DNA from: Pedobacter xixiisoli
GTDB lineage: Bacteria > Bacteroidota > Bacteroidia > Sphingobacteriales > Sphingobacteriaceae
DNA length: 64,000 bases
NCBI RefSeq assembly: GCF_900215335.1
Contig: NZ_OCMT01000003.1
Coordinates: 248,001 to 312,000 of the forward strand
Direction of reading: 5' to 3'
This document shows, piece after piece, positions 42,748-52,801 of the stretch (position 1 is its first letter; every line of letters starts with the position of its first letter). Below the pieces are notes generated by a model. That model did no database searches. It was not told where the DNA came from and saw only the letters and a program-made list of their open reading frames with translations. The position numbers and the translations under genes are program-made.

Positions 42748-45700
42748 TTACAATTTAGCAATCTTTTTAGAGTAGATTTTATCCTTAACTCTGATGTTCA
42801 AAATGTAGGTGCCTCTAGGTAATTTAGAAACATCCAGATTGTCAATGATTATTCCTGTTTGATTTCCTTTATTTCGTTCGTAAACTTTCTGTCCAACAAT
42901 ATTTACAATGCTGACAATTACTGGCTGGGTTTCGGCTAATTCAAAGGCTACGGTTAAGTCTTGAGAAGCAGGAAGAGGGAATACGCTTAATTTAATTTCG
43001 TTGTCGCCCTTGCCACCAGGTAGAAAAACAAACTCTTCGGAAATAGAAGTACAGGTTGCATTGATTGCTGCCCAAACTTGATATTTTCCTGCTTTTAAAG
43101 GCTTATAGTTACGTGCGGTTGCACCTTCTATTTTTTCGCCATTAACATACCATTGGTTTCCAGAAGCTACGCTTGACACCAATTCTTCACCATTTTTAAT
43201 AATGGCCAATTTAGAGACTGGAACTTCAACTCTTGCAACAGCTAAGCATCCAAAAGCCTTAATTTTTAAATCGTAAAAATAGTAGTAGAAAGAACCAGGT
43301 TGTGCCGCATCGTTACTAATGATGTTAAAAATATCTAACTGAGAACTTAATGGATAGATAGAACGTGGGACGCTATTGTTCCTAAAAATGGTAGCATCGT
43401 CCTCATAATCTGTATGTATGGTGTAATTGCCTGCCGTAGGAAATTTAAGGTTGAGGGTATAGACTTGTCCCTGGTCGGTTAAATCATCGCTAGCTAAACC
43501 AGCTACAGGCACGCTTCTAGTTGCAGTTACTTTTACGGTACTGCTAGAAACCTCAACGCCAATATTGTTTTTTACGTAAAACCTAATGGTTCCCGAATGA
43601 CCAATATATAAACGGGCACTTTCTAATAAAGCTGGTGCAAAAGTACGGACACTGACACCTCCGCTAGTCTGTAAATAAGTGCCGCTACCCAATCTTGCTT
43701 CGTATTTATTTACTGGCCCAAATGTACTGGTATATTCATTTAAACCTGCAAAGTAGCTATTGTTAGTAGGCTCTTCTGTGGTGGTGATACTATTTCCCTG
43801 AGCAAATGGAGTAGTCGAAGTAGCATCTTTGTACCAGTAAGTGACACCATCGCCATTAGCTGATAATTGATATTGCTTATTATTATCGCAATAAAGTGCA
43901 GATTGGTCGACGAGACTTGGAGGCAGACTTATCTGTTCGCTTTTGCTAAATTCATCGTTAGAAGAAATAGGATCTATATTCAGCGAAGTTTTTGCGGTAA
44001 TACTGTAGGTTTTTCCAGCTACAGCCGCATAAAACCCGGGAAGAGAGAACTCACGCTCTTCAGAAGGTTTAATTTCGTTTGTAAAAGTACCATTAAGTGT
44101 TGATACAGTAGTGCTGCCATCTTTTACGGTTACCGTAACTGGGATATTTGAAATGCTTTGTGTTCCGAAGTTTCTAATTACTACCGTAACTTTTTGTTGA
44201 GTATTAGCGCAGTTGCTTAGTGGCTCATTAATGTTAGTAATACCTACATCAGTGCTCAAGTTCAGAAATTTAATCCTGTAATCTAATGTTTCTCCTTTAT
44301 TGTAGGTACCACAAGATTGTACATTAGCTGCATCATTAGTTTCAGCTAATACCACTCTTAGCAGCGAAAAATTATTAACATTTACCGTAGAAGGAACGGT
44401 TATGTTTGCCGTTAGTTGTCCATTACCATTGATCACATTACTAGTCGCTACTATTTCATTCGCATCATTAAAATCGCCATCACTGTTCCAGTCTATAAAA
44501 ACCTTCGCAACTTTGTTGAAATTTGCGCCACAAGTTCCTAATGATAGCACCAATGGATATGTTCTTGCTTTTTCCAACTCAACGGTTTGATTTGTAAAAT
44601 CGTTATACGAAGTACATCCCGAACTTGCAGTGTAGTTGATGTTAGCCAAACTCAAGCCTGTAATTTTCGAATCATTGGTAGAGCTTGGTGCCGAAGCGCA
44701 ATAAGGATTTCCTCCAATACCAGTAACAACTACAGAATAAGCCTGAGCGCCTCTTTGCAGTGTTCCTTTATGAGAAATGGTAAAAGTATAGGTCTTCCCA
44801 GGAACGGCATTCGCAATATAGATCTGCTCTACGTTATCTCTAAAATTATCACCTTTGGTAGCAGCAGCGGCTGGATTTGCCGGATTTAATACCCATGGTA
44901 AAAATGTATTGCTTCCATCATTAGCTCTCAGGTCTAAATCGTTCACTAGCCTAAGTGATGGGTTATTAAGTGCATCAGCCACAGGAATCACATCTATTTC
45001 TGGGTCGGTCCAACTAATGGTAGCGATAATTGGTCCATCTCCAGAAGCAACTACGTTAAAAGTTTCGGTACCACCTTGATTTAGTACCTTTTCACTCATC
45101 ATGCTTTTGGTACCTTTATTTAAAATTGCTTTTGCGGCACTTTCTGTGTTCATGAGACCCCAACCAAATATATAATCTGGTCCCGGATTTGCACCAGCTT
45201 CGCTTGCCGTTCCTATGGTTAATGCTTTTAGTGTGGCGGCTCTCATAAAAGCACTGTTTTTTTGGTTATAGAGTTCTTGTAATAGCACTAAAGAGCCGGT
45301 AACGCTAGGAGCAGACATAGATGTTCCAGAGTAAGTTGTATAACTTGCACCACCGGCAGCGTTACTGGTAGAAGTTACATTCACACCATCTGCAGAAATG
45401 TCTGGTTTTATCCTGCCATCATCAGTAGGTCCCCAAGCACTAAATGAAGAAATGGTGATGTCGCTTGGCGTAACCGTTCCGTAAGGCAGTGGATTAACAG
45501 CTGCTACAGTCATTACGTTTTTTGCTACCGAGTAGGTGCCTAAGATATCATAGCCATCGTTACTAGAAATTCCAGCAGGCCTAGCTCCGGCATTAACCAA
45601 ACTTCCGCTTGCATTAAAACGATAATAATTTGCACCAACTGCTGGGCCGTTACTGCTACGGTAATTCCCCGCAGATTTTACAGGCAGATAGAAAGGAGCA

Positions 45701-46482
45701 TTGTAGCAAATCCTATCCCATTCTTTAGCATCGCTATCATAATAGCCAAATTTGTAATCTTCATTTGCACCAGCTTGTCCTCTAAACTCCCATCTATTCG
45801 GAATAGCGCTTGTATTTTCATACCAGCCAGCAATAGTTCCGTAAGAATGATTAGAAATAAGTAGAGAAGCCGCGTAGCTTGACATCTCAGAATTATCGTT
45901 ATTGAAATCAAATGATAATAATTTTGGTAGTCCGTAAGCCATACCTTTGGCGTTTGGGTTTTTACCTTCTGCCATGATTGTACCAGCAACGTGGGTAGCA
46001 TGGGTAGAGGTTACTACAACACCATCCTTGATTTCTACTCTATTCGTTGCAAATTCGGTATGCGTGGTTAAAACTGACCCTCCATCCCAAATTGCTATTT
46101 TATCATTTGGCATGGTACTTCCACTTAAGTTTAGTCCAAGCGAACCACCTGTGTAAAGTCTATTTGTATTAATTGTTGCTGCCGAAATGGAATTGTTTTC
46201 TGTGATTTTGTACAGCGGCATTCCGAAATCATCTACACAATGTAACGTAAATACTTTTCCTTCTTTGGTAACGCCAAATGTTTCCCATCCTTTTTCAGCC
46301 GCCAAAGAGAAGGCACGTGAACGCTTCGTATGCTCTACGTTTTGAAGAAATACCGCATTTTCCTTTAAAAAAACTGTATTGGTTTGATTTTGTTTATTAG
46401 CTTGAGCATAAAGCCTGCTGGGGTCAATAATGCAAAACAATGAAAGGAGAGAGAGCGTGGATAGGTATTTTAAGCTACGCAT
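42748..46482 (-). CDS. T9SS-exported subtilisin-family (S8) serine protease
   Basis: 1,244 residues with a signal peptide ending near 'PSRLYAQ'. Catalytic triad: Asp 133 ('IAIWDGG'), His 164 ('HATHVAGT') and Ser 388 ('SGTSMSAPS'), with oxyanion Asn 273 in 'SAGNY'. After the protease come a proprotein-convertase-like beta domain ('ATISWTDPE'), a GEVED domain ('KVFIDWNSDGDFNDANEI'), a CARDB-like domain ('VTVVIRNFGTQSISNIPVTV'), further Ig-like units and a type A sorting domain ('VFPLPASQDLTVAFELAE') near the end. It is secreted across the outer membrane and may degrade proteins or trim the adjacent surface proteins; the latter is speculation from position only. Confidence 0.9.
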   Translation of the reverse strand: MRSLKYLSTLSLLSLFCIIDPSRLYAQANKQNQTNTVFLKENAVFLQNVEHTKRSRAFSLAAEKGWETFGVTKEGKVFTLHCVDDFGMPLYKITENNSISAATINTNRLYTGGSLGLNLSGSTMPNDKIAIWDGGSVLTTHTEFATNRVEIKDGVVVTSTHATHVAGTIMAEGKNPNAKGMAYGLPKLLSFDFNNDNSEMSSYAASLLISNHSYGTIAGWYENTSAIPNRWEFRGQAGANEDYKFGYYDSDAKEWDRICYNAPFYLPVKSAGNYRSSNGPAVGANYYRFNASGSLVNAGARPAGISSNDGYDILGTYSVAKNVMTVAAVNPLPYGTVTPSDITISSFSAWGPTDDGRIKPDISADGVNVTSTSNAAGGASYTTYSGTSMSAPSVTGSLVLLQELYNQKNSAFMRAATLKALTIGTASEAGANPGPDYIFGWGLMNTESAAKAILNKGTKSMMSEKVLNQGGTETFNVVASGDGPIIATISWTDPEIDVIPVADALNNPSLRLVNDLDLRANDGSNTFLPWVLNPANPAAAATKGDNFRDNVEQIYIANAVPGKTYTFTISHKGTLQRGAQAYSVVVTGIGGNPYCASAPSSTNDSKITGLSLANINYTASSGCTSYNDFTNQTVELEKARTYPLVLSLGTCGANFNKVAKVFIDWNSDGDFNDANEIVATSNVINGNGQLTANITVPSTVNVNNFSLLRVVLAETNDAANVQSCGTYNKGETLDYRIKFLNLSTDVGITNINEPLSNCANTQQKVTVVIRNFGTQSISNIPVTVTVKDGSTTVSTLNGTFTNEIKPSEEREFSLPGFYAAVAGKTYSITAKTSLNIDPISSNDEFSKSEQISLPPSLVDQSALYCDNNKQYQLSANGDGVTYWYKDATSTTPFAQGNSITTTEEPTNNSYFAGLNEYTSTFGPVNKYEARLGSGTYLQTSGGVSVRTFAPALLESARLYIGHSGTIRFYVKNNIGVEVSSSTVKVTATRSVPVAGLASDDLTDQGQVYTLNLKFPTAGNYTIHTDYEDDATIFRNNSVPRSIYPLSSQLDIFNIISNDAAQPGSFYYYFYDLKIKAFGCLAVARVEVPVSKLAIIKNGEELVSSVASGNQWYVNGEKIEGATARNYKPLKAGKYQVWAAINATCTSISEEFVFLPGGKGDNEIKLSVFPLPASQDLTVAFELAETQPVIVSIVNIVGQKVYERNKGNQTGIIIDNLDVSKLPRGTYILNIRVKDKIYSKKIAKL

Positions 46483-46533
46483 TTAATAAATCTAAATAAA
46501 TGATTAATTTAAAGACAATTTTACGGATAATTC

Positions 46534-46998
46534 ATGACTTACATTAAAAAGATAGCATTTTTGTGCTTGTTATTGCCGCTTATGAGCTGCTCATTACAAA
46601 AAGAAGGTTTACCAAAAATAAAGCAAGGTGTTTTTGGTACGGTGACTTGGGTAGAGGGAAATATGATGCCATCCCCAGATGCGCCTGAATCTGCTGGTGC
46701 TAGAACAATAGAGCGTGAAATAAGAATTTATGAAGCTTTGACTTTTAAACAGGTAAAAGGCGAAGCGCCATTATTTACAGCTGTGGAGGGTAAATTGGTT
46801 AAAACAATAAAATCAAATGCTAAAGGTTTTTTTAAATGCGAATTACCAGTAGGTAGCTATTCTATATTTTCTGTGGAGTCGGAGGGGAAACTATTCGCAA
46901 ATAATTTTGATGGAAATGGTTTAATTAATGCTGTAACGGTGACTCAAGGTGAAGCGGTTAAATTGGATATTCAAATTAACTATAAGGCGGCATATTAA
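46534..46998 (+). CDS. Small lipoprotein with carboxypeptidase-regulatory-like domain
   Basis: 154 residues. Lipobox 'PLMSC' puts the lipidated Cys at 19. The rest is one beta-sandwich: 'GVFGTVTWVEGN' opening strand, 'VKTIKSNAKGFFKCELPVGS' and 'YSIFSVESEGK', matching the transthyretin-like carboxypeptidase regulatory pattern (a 'GxFxxxLPxGxYxv' motif). These domains occur as small envelope proteins in Bacteroidota with no assigned activity. It is divergent from the subtilase gene, 51 bp apart, and upstream of a small sorting-tail protein. Confidence 0.7.
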   Translation: MTYIKKIAFLCLLLPLMSCSLQKEGLPKIKQGVFGTVTWVEGNMMPSPDAPESAGARTIEREIRIYEALTFKQVKGEAPLFTAVEGKLVKTIKSNAKGFFKCELPVGSYSIFSVESEGKLFANNFDGNGLINAVTVTQGEAVKLDIQINYKAAY

Positions 46999-47076
46999 AC
47001 TAAAATTTATACAGAAATGTGGTGATAATGGATTGACTGCTAGAGCTATAAAATCTATGATATTTGCTTAAAATTC

Positions 47077-47130
47077 TTTTTTCAGTGAAAAAACACCTAA
47101 TATTGTAATAATTTCTTTAAAGTGTTTTTT
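47077..47130 (+). terminator. Nested hairpins, possible terminator
   Basis: AAAAAACAC (47088-47096) pairs with GTGTTTTTT (47122-47130), ending in a T-run; a smaller perfect hairpin TTTTTTC-AGT-GAAAAAA overlaps its left arm (47077-47093). The two cannot form together. The large loop (25 nt) lowers confidence. Confidence 0.45.
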
Positions 47131-47150
47131 ATAAGAGATTTGATGATTTT

Positions 47151-47411
47151 ATGACTGGACCCATTACTAGAAAAACATTTTACAGGGCTTTAACATTCGT
47201 ATTCTTTGGTATAGTTTGCAGCCCTTTCGTATCTGCACAACCTCTTCCTCCATGTGAAGATGGTTCTATTCCGGAGCCAGGTGCAGATTGTGTTGATACT
47301 CCTGCTCCAATTGATGGTGGTGCAAGTATACTTATTGCAGCAGGTGTTGCCTACGGTTTAAAAAGGGCATACGATAAACGTAAGCAAAATAAAGAAGCGG
47401 ATATAGCTTAA
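47151..47411 (+). CDS. Small PID-CTERM-like protein (signal peptide plus C-terminal sorting tail)
   Basis: 86 residues only. A Sec signal ends near residue 29 ('PFVSAQ'); then a short Pro/Cys-containing spacer ('PPCEDGSIPEPGADCVD', two Cys that could pair); then 'PAPIDGG', a hydrophobic helix 'ASILIAAGVAYGL' (58-70) and a basic tail 'KRAYDKRKQ'. This tripartite end is the layout of the PID-CTERM sorting tail that I recall from Bacteroidota. The mature part is so short that the protein may be little more than the tail. No sorting enzyme gene is in the window. Confidence 0.65.
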   Translation: MTGPITRKTFYRALTFVFFGIVCSPFVSAQPLPPCEDGSIPEPGADCVDTPAPIDGGASILIAAGVAYGLKRAYDKRKQNKEADIA

Positions 47412-47414
47412 TAC

Positions 47415-48278
47415 TTATTCCGCTTTCTCTAAAATTCCTTCTCTTTTTAAGATATATTCAAAGATGCCTTCAATAGGCTTTTGAAGCGTTTTGCCAATTT
47501 TTAAATTGTTTTCTGCAAATACAGCACGCAGTTCATCTTGGTAATAATAGCTAATAGAACCTACAAAGTTGCACTCTAAATTTTTGTAGTTCTTATAGTC
47601 TTTTACGTTGGTGTCTATAAATTCTTGGAAACCATCCTTCAACGTTTTTTGTATAAAAGGATGCTGCCTGTTGTGTATCATAAATCTACTAAAAGCAGCT
47701 AAGTATGAATTTGGAAAAGGTTTTTGGTAAATGTTCTCTACAGCAATATCTTTTGTGATTTCAAACTCTTCAGCAAAAGCATCTCTTAACTCTGTTGGCA
47801 TTGTCTTGTGTAAATAAGAAATCAACATCTTCTTGCCGAAGTAGGTGCCAGAGCCTTCATCGCCCAAGATATAGCCTAAGCCATGTTTGCCATTATAAAG
47901 CTTTTCGCCATCGTAGTAAGCAATGTTTGAACCAGTCCCTAAAATACAAGCCAAACCTTTTTTGTCACCGCATGTTGCATAGGCCGAACCTATCAAATCG
48001 TGGTCTACGCTAATGAATGCATTTTTAAAGAATGAGGATAGCCCATTGGAAACAATTTCATGTTTATCAGGATTGAGACAGCCAGCACCAAAAAAGTAAA
48101 CTTCCTTTATTTCATTTGCTACAGCAGAGATTTCTTTGTTTTTAGAAAGAATTCTCACTACATCTTGCGCATTTGCAAAATATGGGTTAATACCTTGCGT
48201 ACTGAAAGAGAGTGTTTGTTCTGGGCTGTAGGCCATCCAGTCTGTTTTGGATGAACCGCTATCTGCGACTAAAATCAT
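47415..48278 (-). CDS. N-acetylglucosamine kinase-like protein (BadF/BadG/BcrA/BcrD ATPase family)
   Basis: 287 residues. ASKHA-fold phosphate loops: 'ADSGSSKTDW' at the N-terminus, 'LACILGTGSNIAYY' near 105-118, then 'GYILGDEGSGTYFGKK', a set typical of Bacteroidota GlcNAc kinase-like proteins. It probably phosphorylates an amino sugar released from cell-wall or chitin turnover in the cytoplasm. Single gene, convergent with the small sorting-tail gene (3 bp between the stops). Confidence 0.8.
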   Translation of the reverse strand: MILVADSGSSKTDWMAYSPEQTLSFSTQGINPYFANAQDVVRILSKNKEISAVANEIKEVYFFGAGCLNPDKHEIVSNGLSSFFKNAFISVDHDLIGSAYATCGDKKGLACILGTGSNIAYYDGEKLYNGKHGLGYILGDEGSGTYFGKKMLISYLHKTMPTELRDAFAEEFEITKDIAVENIYQKPFPNSYLAAFSRFMIHNRQHPFIQKTLKDGFQEFIDTNVKDYKNYKNLECNFVGSISYYYQDELRAVFAENNLKIGKTLQKPIEGIFEYILKREGILEKAE

Positions 48279-48325
48279 CCTCTAAAATAATAAATTTTTT
48301 TAAAAAGTAGGGACGAAGATTTGTT

Positions 48326-48345
48326 GGGCGAAAGATTTTTCGCCC
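48326..48345. other. Perfect 8-bp hairpin after the efflux operon
   Basis: GGGCGAAA and TTTCGCCC with a 4-nt loop, 6 bp beyond the TolC-family stop. It lacks a T-run on either side, so it may stabilise the 3' end rather than terminate. Confidence 0.4.
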
Positions 48346-48351
48346 TTAAGG

Positions 48352-49677
48352 TTATTGTAAATTCAATGTGCCGCTAATCTGCTTTAAATAAATTTCTGCC
48401 AATTTGCCTTGATATTTGATTTCAAGATATCTGTTGTTCGCGTCAATGGCATTTCTTTGTGCTTCCCTTAATTCCAAAGGAGCGATATTGCCTAATCTGT
48501 ATTTTTCTAAGGTGATATCTAAGTTCTGGTTCGCGATATCAATATTCCCTTTTTCCAGTTTTGCTAGCTCTATAAAAGTCGAATAATCTTGGTAAGCACT
48601 GATTAATTGAGCGGACAGGTTTTGCTTGGTTTGGTCTAGCTGGAGATTTGCAGTGCTAATATTCACCTTCGCATTTCGTTCGTTTTGGCGTTGTAAGAAG
48701 CCATTGAAAATATTAAAGCTAGCGGTTAGTCCGTAGCTGAAGCCTTTTGCTCTAAACTGCGTATTAAATCCCGTTGGAGATTCGCTTTTGTTAAAATCGT
48801 AGCCACTGTTTACGCTAATTAAAGGGTAACGAGCTCCTTGAACTTGTTTTAAATTTAATTCGGCAACTTTTTTATTTAAAATAGCGCTTTGTAATGCCGG
48901 ATTTAATTGCTCTAGCTGGGAAGCAAGTGTTGTGTAATTTAAATTTTCCTCAATAGCAAAGGCATTGTCTACTGTAAACTTAATATTTACATCCCTTGCT
49001 AATAACTGATTCAAAGTTACTTGATAGTTGTTGAGCAGGTTTTTTTGCTGCAAATAAGTTGAAGTATCTGTATTATAATCAACTTTTGCGGCAAGTACAT
49101 CTAACTTAGAACCACGACCAATTTTCAGTTTACTATCCGCAATGCGTAAGCGAAAAGCTGAAACATCAATCGTACTATCTGCAGCGACAACCAGTTGTTG
49201 TTGTTTGGCTACATTGTAATAAGCTGAAATTACATCCGTTATGGTGGTTAAAATTTGTAAATCGGCATTTTTTTCGCCTTGCTGACGTAAGGTTTTTAAG
49301 CGCTCATAATTAGCAAACATGGTAAAGCCATCAAAAATTGTCCAATCTAGGCCTACACCGTAGCCCATATTGCTGTTACGAGCTCCGTTTATCCTTCTTT
49401 CAGTTCCACTTGCTTGCGTTTGAAGGGTATTTTGTCTACTTCCTCCAGTATTAAAAGTAGCAGCCGCGATAGGTAACATGCCTGCATTACCCATATTCGC
49501 ATTGTTTTTCGCGATCTCGACTTCGTTTTTAATTAATTTGATGTCGTAATTGTTCTGTAAAGCAATGCTAATCGCTTCTTTTAAAGTTAACTTCTCTTGT
49601 GCATTAACCATTGAAATGCTGCAAAAGCATATCGAAAGTGCAGCGAACAATCCATATATATAATGTTTCATTTTCAA
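48352..49677 (-). CDS. TolC-family outer-membrane efflux channel
   Basis: 441 residues. Signal peptide ends 'ISMVNAQ'. Two OEP repeats are visible, each with a long amphipathic helix: 'LTLKEAISIALQNNYDIKL' opens the first, and 'NIDIANQNLDITLEKYRLG' belongs to the second, followed by the conserved 'LELREAQRN'. Trimers form the outer-membrane duct of RND pumps. It is the third gene of the adaptor-permease-channel operon, 5 bp after the permease, so it is the dedicated channel of this pump. Confidence 0.9.
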   Translation of the reverse strand: MKMKHYIYGLFAALSICFCSISMVNAQEKLTLKEAISIALQNNYDIKLIKNEVEIAKNNANMGNAGMLPIAAATFNTGGSRQNTLQTQASGTERRINGARNSNMGYGVGLDWTIFDGFTMFANYERLKTLRQQGEKNADLQILTTITDVISAYYNVAKQQQLVVAADSTIDVSAFRLRIADSKLKIGRGSKLDVLAAKVDYNTDTSTYLQQKNLLNNYQVTLNQLLARDVNIKFTVDNAFAIEENLNYTTLASQLEQLNPALQSAILNKKVAELNLKQVQGARYPLISVNSGYDFNKSESPTGFNTQFRAKGFSYGLTASFNIFNGFLQRQNERNAKVNISTANLQLDQTKQNLSAQLISAYQDYSTFIELAKLEKGNIDIANQNLDITLEKYRLGNIAPLELREAQRNAIDANNRYLEIKYQGKLAEIYLKQISGTLNLQ

Positions 49678-49682
49678 TTTCG

Positions 49683-52600
49683 CTAGTGGTTTTTAGGTTG
49701 TTCTTCATCGGCCAATGCCGCAGCTAAAGATGCTTTTAAATCCGTATTTTCTTTGTGTTCTTTAGACCAGAGCGAGTAAATAGCAGGAATTACAAATAGC
49801 GTAAGAATTAAAGAAAACATGGTTCCACCGATAATTACGGTTCCCATACTCATTCTACTTTTTGCTGCAGCTCCTAAAGCCATTGCAATTGGTAATGCCC
49901 CAATGGCAATAGCCAAACTTGTCATTAAAATAGGGCGTAACCTTGAAACTGCTGCTTCTCTAATGGCTTCCTGCACCGATTTGCCTTGTTCTTTCAACTG
50001 ATTGGCAAACTCTACAATTAAAATGCCGTTTTTAGTTACCAAACCAATCAACATAATGGTGCCAATTTGGCTAAAAATATTCCAGCTTTGTCCGCATAAC
50101 CAGAGTGATAAAAAAGCACCAGCAACAGCCATTGGTACCGTTAGGATAATGATGATTGGATCTTTAAAGCTTTCGAATTGTGCTGCCAAAATTAGATAAA
50201 CAAGCAATAAAGCTAATCCAAAGGCGAACATGGTGTTAGATGAACTTTCTTTAAAATCTCGAGATTCACCACTTAAATCAGTAGTAAAACTTTCATCTAG
50301 CACTTTCGCTGCAATTCTATCCATGGCTTCAATGCCATCACCAATACTTTTTCCTGGCGCCAAACCAGCAGAAACGGTAGCTGAGATAAATCTATTGTTG
50401 CGATACAATTGTGGTGGACTGCTTTCTTCTTTGGCCGTAACCACATTATCTAATTGAATGAGCTGGCCCTTGTCATTCCTGACATAAACAGAACTTAAAT
50501 CTAGCGGGTCTTTTCTATTGCTCACGTCGAACTGACCAATCACTTGATATTGCTTGCCGTTCATGAAGAAGTAAGAAAAACGTTGCCCGCTTAATCCCAA
50601 TTGTAAGGTTTGAGCAATATCAACAATGGAAATGCCCAAACTTTTTGCCTTTTCTCTATCTATGGTTAAGTTAATTTCTGGCTTGTTAAATTTCAGGTTT
50701 ACATCGGAAGTGGTAAAAGTTGGGTCTTGTGAAACTTCCTCCATAAATACTGGAACTTTTTCACGAAGCTTCTCGAAGTTTTGAGCTTGTATAATGTAAC
50801 TGATTGGTAAACCACCTCTTCTGCCTACTGAAATGGTGGGTTGTTGCGTTACGGTAACTTTGCCTTCAGTATATTTTCTAGTGATTTTTGTAAGCTTTTC
50901 TGCAACTTCTTTTTGACTCCTTTCACGGTCACCTGGGTCAATTAAGCCCATTCTTACAAAGCCAGAGTTGGTTGCACCAGCACCGCCAAAGCCTGGGGAG
51001 GTGATGGTGATGTTCACATTTTTTTCAGGAATAGAATCTAAAACCATCTGGTTAATTTTCATCACGAACCTGTCCGTAAATGCAAATGAAGATCCTTCTG
51101 GTGTACTTACATTCATGTTGATGGCACTTCTGTCATCATAAGGTGCAGTTTCTTTTGGTAATACTTTCCAAAAAAGAAAAATTAGACCTGCGCAAAATAA
51201 AATGATAGGTGCTGCCAACCAACGACGCTTTAAAAACTTCTCTAAGTTGGTTTGGTAGCCTTCGTTTAGTTTTACAAAGTAAGGTTCGGTTAGCCTATAA
51301 AATTTAGAGGGTTTGTGTCCACCTTTTTTCATCAAATAAGCGTTCAACATTGGTGTTAAAGTCAGCGATACAAATGCCGAAATTAATACGGCAGCGCCAA
51401 TGGTAACCCCGAACTCTCGAAATAGCCGTCCAACAAATCCTTGCAGGAAAATTACAGGTAGAAACACAGCAGCCAAAGTGATGGAAATAGAAATTACCGC
51501 AAAGAAAATTTCATTTGAACCTTTAATTGCCGCTTCAATAGGAGAGTAACCTTCCTCTACTTTTTTGAAAATATTTTCGGTTACAACGATGCCGTCATCC
51601 ACCACTAAACCCGTTGCCAAAACAATAGCTAATAAGGTTAATACATTGATGGAAAATCCAAAAATGTACATGATAAAGAAAGTAGCGATTAGTGATACTG
51701 GAATATCAATCAACGGCCTAAAAGCGATGCCCCAATCTCTAAAAAAAAGATAGATGATGAGGATAACCAGCACCAAAGAAATCAAAATGGTTTCGGCTAC
51801 TTCAGTTACCGAACTTTTGATAAATCTTGTAGTATCTAAAGATATTTTCAACTTGATATCTGCAGGCATATCTGCTTGTAGCTTGTCAAATCGAGCATAA
51901 AACTCTTTACTAATGTCTAAGTAATTAGCGCCTGGTTGAGGAATTACGCCAATAGCCACCATGGGTTTTCCTGATTCGCGAAGTACAGTTTCTTCGTTTT
52001 CAGAGCCAATTTCGGTAACCGCTACATCTTGCAAACGTACCACACTAGTGCTATCATTTTTGATAATCAGGTTGTTGAATTCCTCTGCATTAACAAGCTT
52101 TCCTAAAGTTTTTACGGTAAGTTCTGTGGCTGCACCCGTTAGTTTTCCGGAAGGTAATTCTACGTTTTCTCTATCCAGTGCAGTAACAATATCTTGCGAA
52201 GTTAAGCCGTAAGAAGCTAGTCGGGTAGGGTCTATGCGAATACGCATCGCATATTTACGCTGCCCTTGAATTTGCATACTACTTACCCCAGGAATGGTCT
52301 GTATTCTGTCCGCAATTACGTTTTCTGCAAAATCACTTAAATCAGTTACGCCGCGTTTATCACTTTGGATGGTCATGGAGATAATCGCATCCGAATTTGC
52401 ATCAGCTTTGCTTACGATAGGCAAGCCATCAATATCTTTTGGTAAATTTCTTGCTGCTTGCGAGACTTTATCACGAACGTCATTCGCAGCCACATCAATG
52501 TCCTTCCCTAAGTTAAATTCAACGGTGATATTGCTTGTTCCCTGATTACTCGATGACGTGATATTTCTAATTCCGTCAATGGAGTTGATAGATTTCTCCA

Positions 52601-52799
52601 ACGGTTCGGTAATCTGAGATTCGATAATATCTGAATTGGCTCCTGGATAAGAAGTTCGAACAGAAATAATCGATGGATCAATCGAAGGATATTCTCTGAT
52701 ACCTAAAAAATTATAGCCAATTACCCCAAAAAGGATAATCACTAGGTTCATTACAATGGCTAGAACCGGACGTTTGATACTGGTGGTCGAAATGCTCAT
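49683..52799 (-). CDS. RND-family multidrug efflux permease (AcrB/HAE1 type)
   Basis: 1,038 residues, the typical HAE1 size, with 12 predicted membrane segments and two large periplasmic loops. The start 'SISTTSIKRPVLAIVMN' is typical. TM4 carries the paired aspartates of proton relay in 'GLVVDDGIVVTENIFKK'; TM10-11 carry 'GLVTKNGILIVEFAN' with the essential Lys. 'SRLRPILMTSLAIAIGALP' is a family motif. It exports drugs, detergents or other amphiphiles using proton motive force. Two bp separate it from the adaptor gene. Substrate range unknown. Confidence 0.94.
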   Translation of the reverse strand: MSISTTSIKRPVLAIVMNLVIILFGVIGYNFLGIREYPSIDPSIISVRTSYPGANSDIIESQITEPLEKSINSIDGIRNITSSSNQGTSNITVEFNLGKDIDVAANDVRDKVSQAARNLPKDIDGLPIVSKADANSDAIISMTIQSDKRGVTDLSDFAENVIADRIQTIPGVSSMQIQGQRKYAMRIRIDPTRLASYGLTSQDIVTALDRENVELPSGKLTGAATELTVKTLGKLVNAEEFNNLIIKNDSTSVVRLQDVAVTEIGSENEETVLRESGKPMVAIGVIPQPGANYLDISKEFYARFDKLQADMPADIKLKISLDTTRFIKSSVTEVAETILISLVLVILIIYLFFRDWGIAFRPLIDIPVSLIATFFIMYIFGFSINVLTLLAIVLATGLVVDDGIVVTENIFKKVEEGYSPIEAAIKGSNEIFFAVISISITLAAVFLPVIFLQGFVGRLFREFGVTIGAAVLISAFVSLTLTPMLNAYLMKKGGHKPSKFYRLTEPYFVKLNEGYQTNLEKFLKRRWLAAPIILFCAGLIFLFWKVLPKETAPYDDRSAINMNVSTPEGSSFAFTDRFVMKINQMVLDSIPEKNVNITITSPGFGGAGATNSGFVRMGLIDPGDRERSQKEVAEKLTKITRKYTEGKVTVTQQPTISVGRRGGLPISYIIQAQNFEKLREKVPVFMEEVSQDPTFTTSDVNLKFNKPEINLTIDREKAKSLGISIVDIAQTLQLGLSGQRFSYFFMNGKQYQVIGQFDVSNRKDPLDLSSVYVRNDKGQLIQLDNVVTAKEESSPPQLYRNNRFISATVSAGLAPGKSIGDGIEAMDRIAAKVLDESFTTDLSGESRDFKESSSNTMFAFGLALLLVYLILAAQFESFKDPIIIILTVPMAVAGAFLSLWLCGQSWNIFSQIGTIMLIGLVTKNGILIVEFANQLKEQGKSVQEAIREAAVSRLRPILMTSLAIAIGALPIAMALGAAAKSRMSMGTVIIGGTMFSLILTLFVIPAIYSLWSKEHKENTDLKASLAAALADEEQPKNH

Positions 52800-52801
52800 A
52801 C

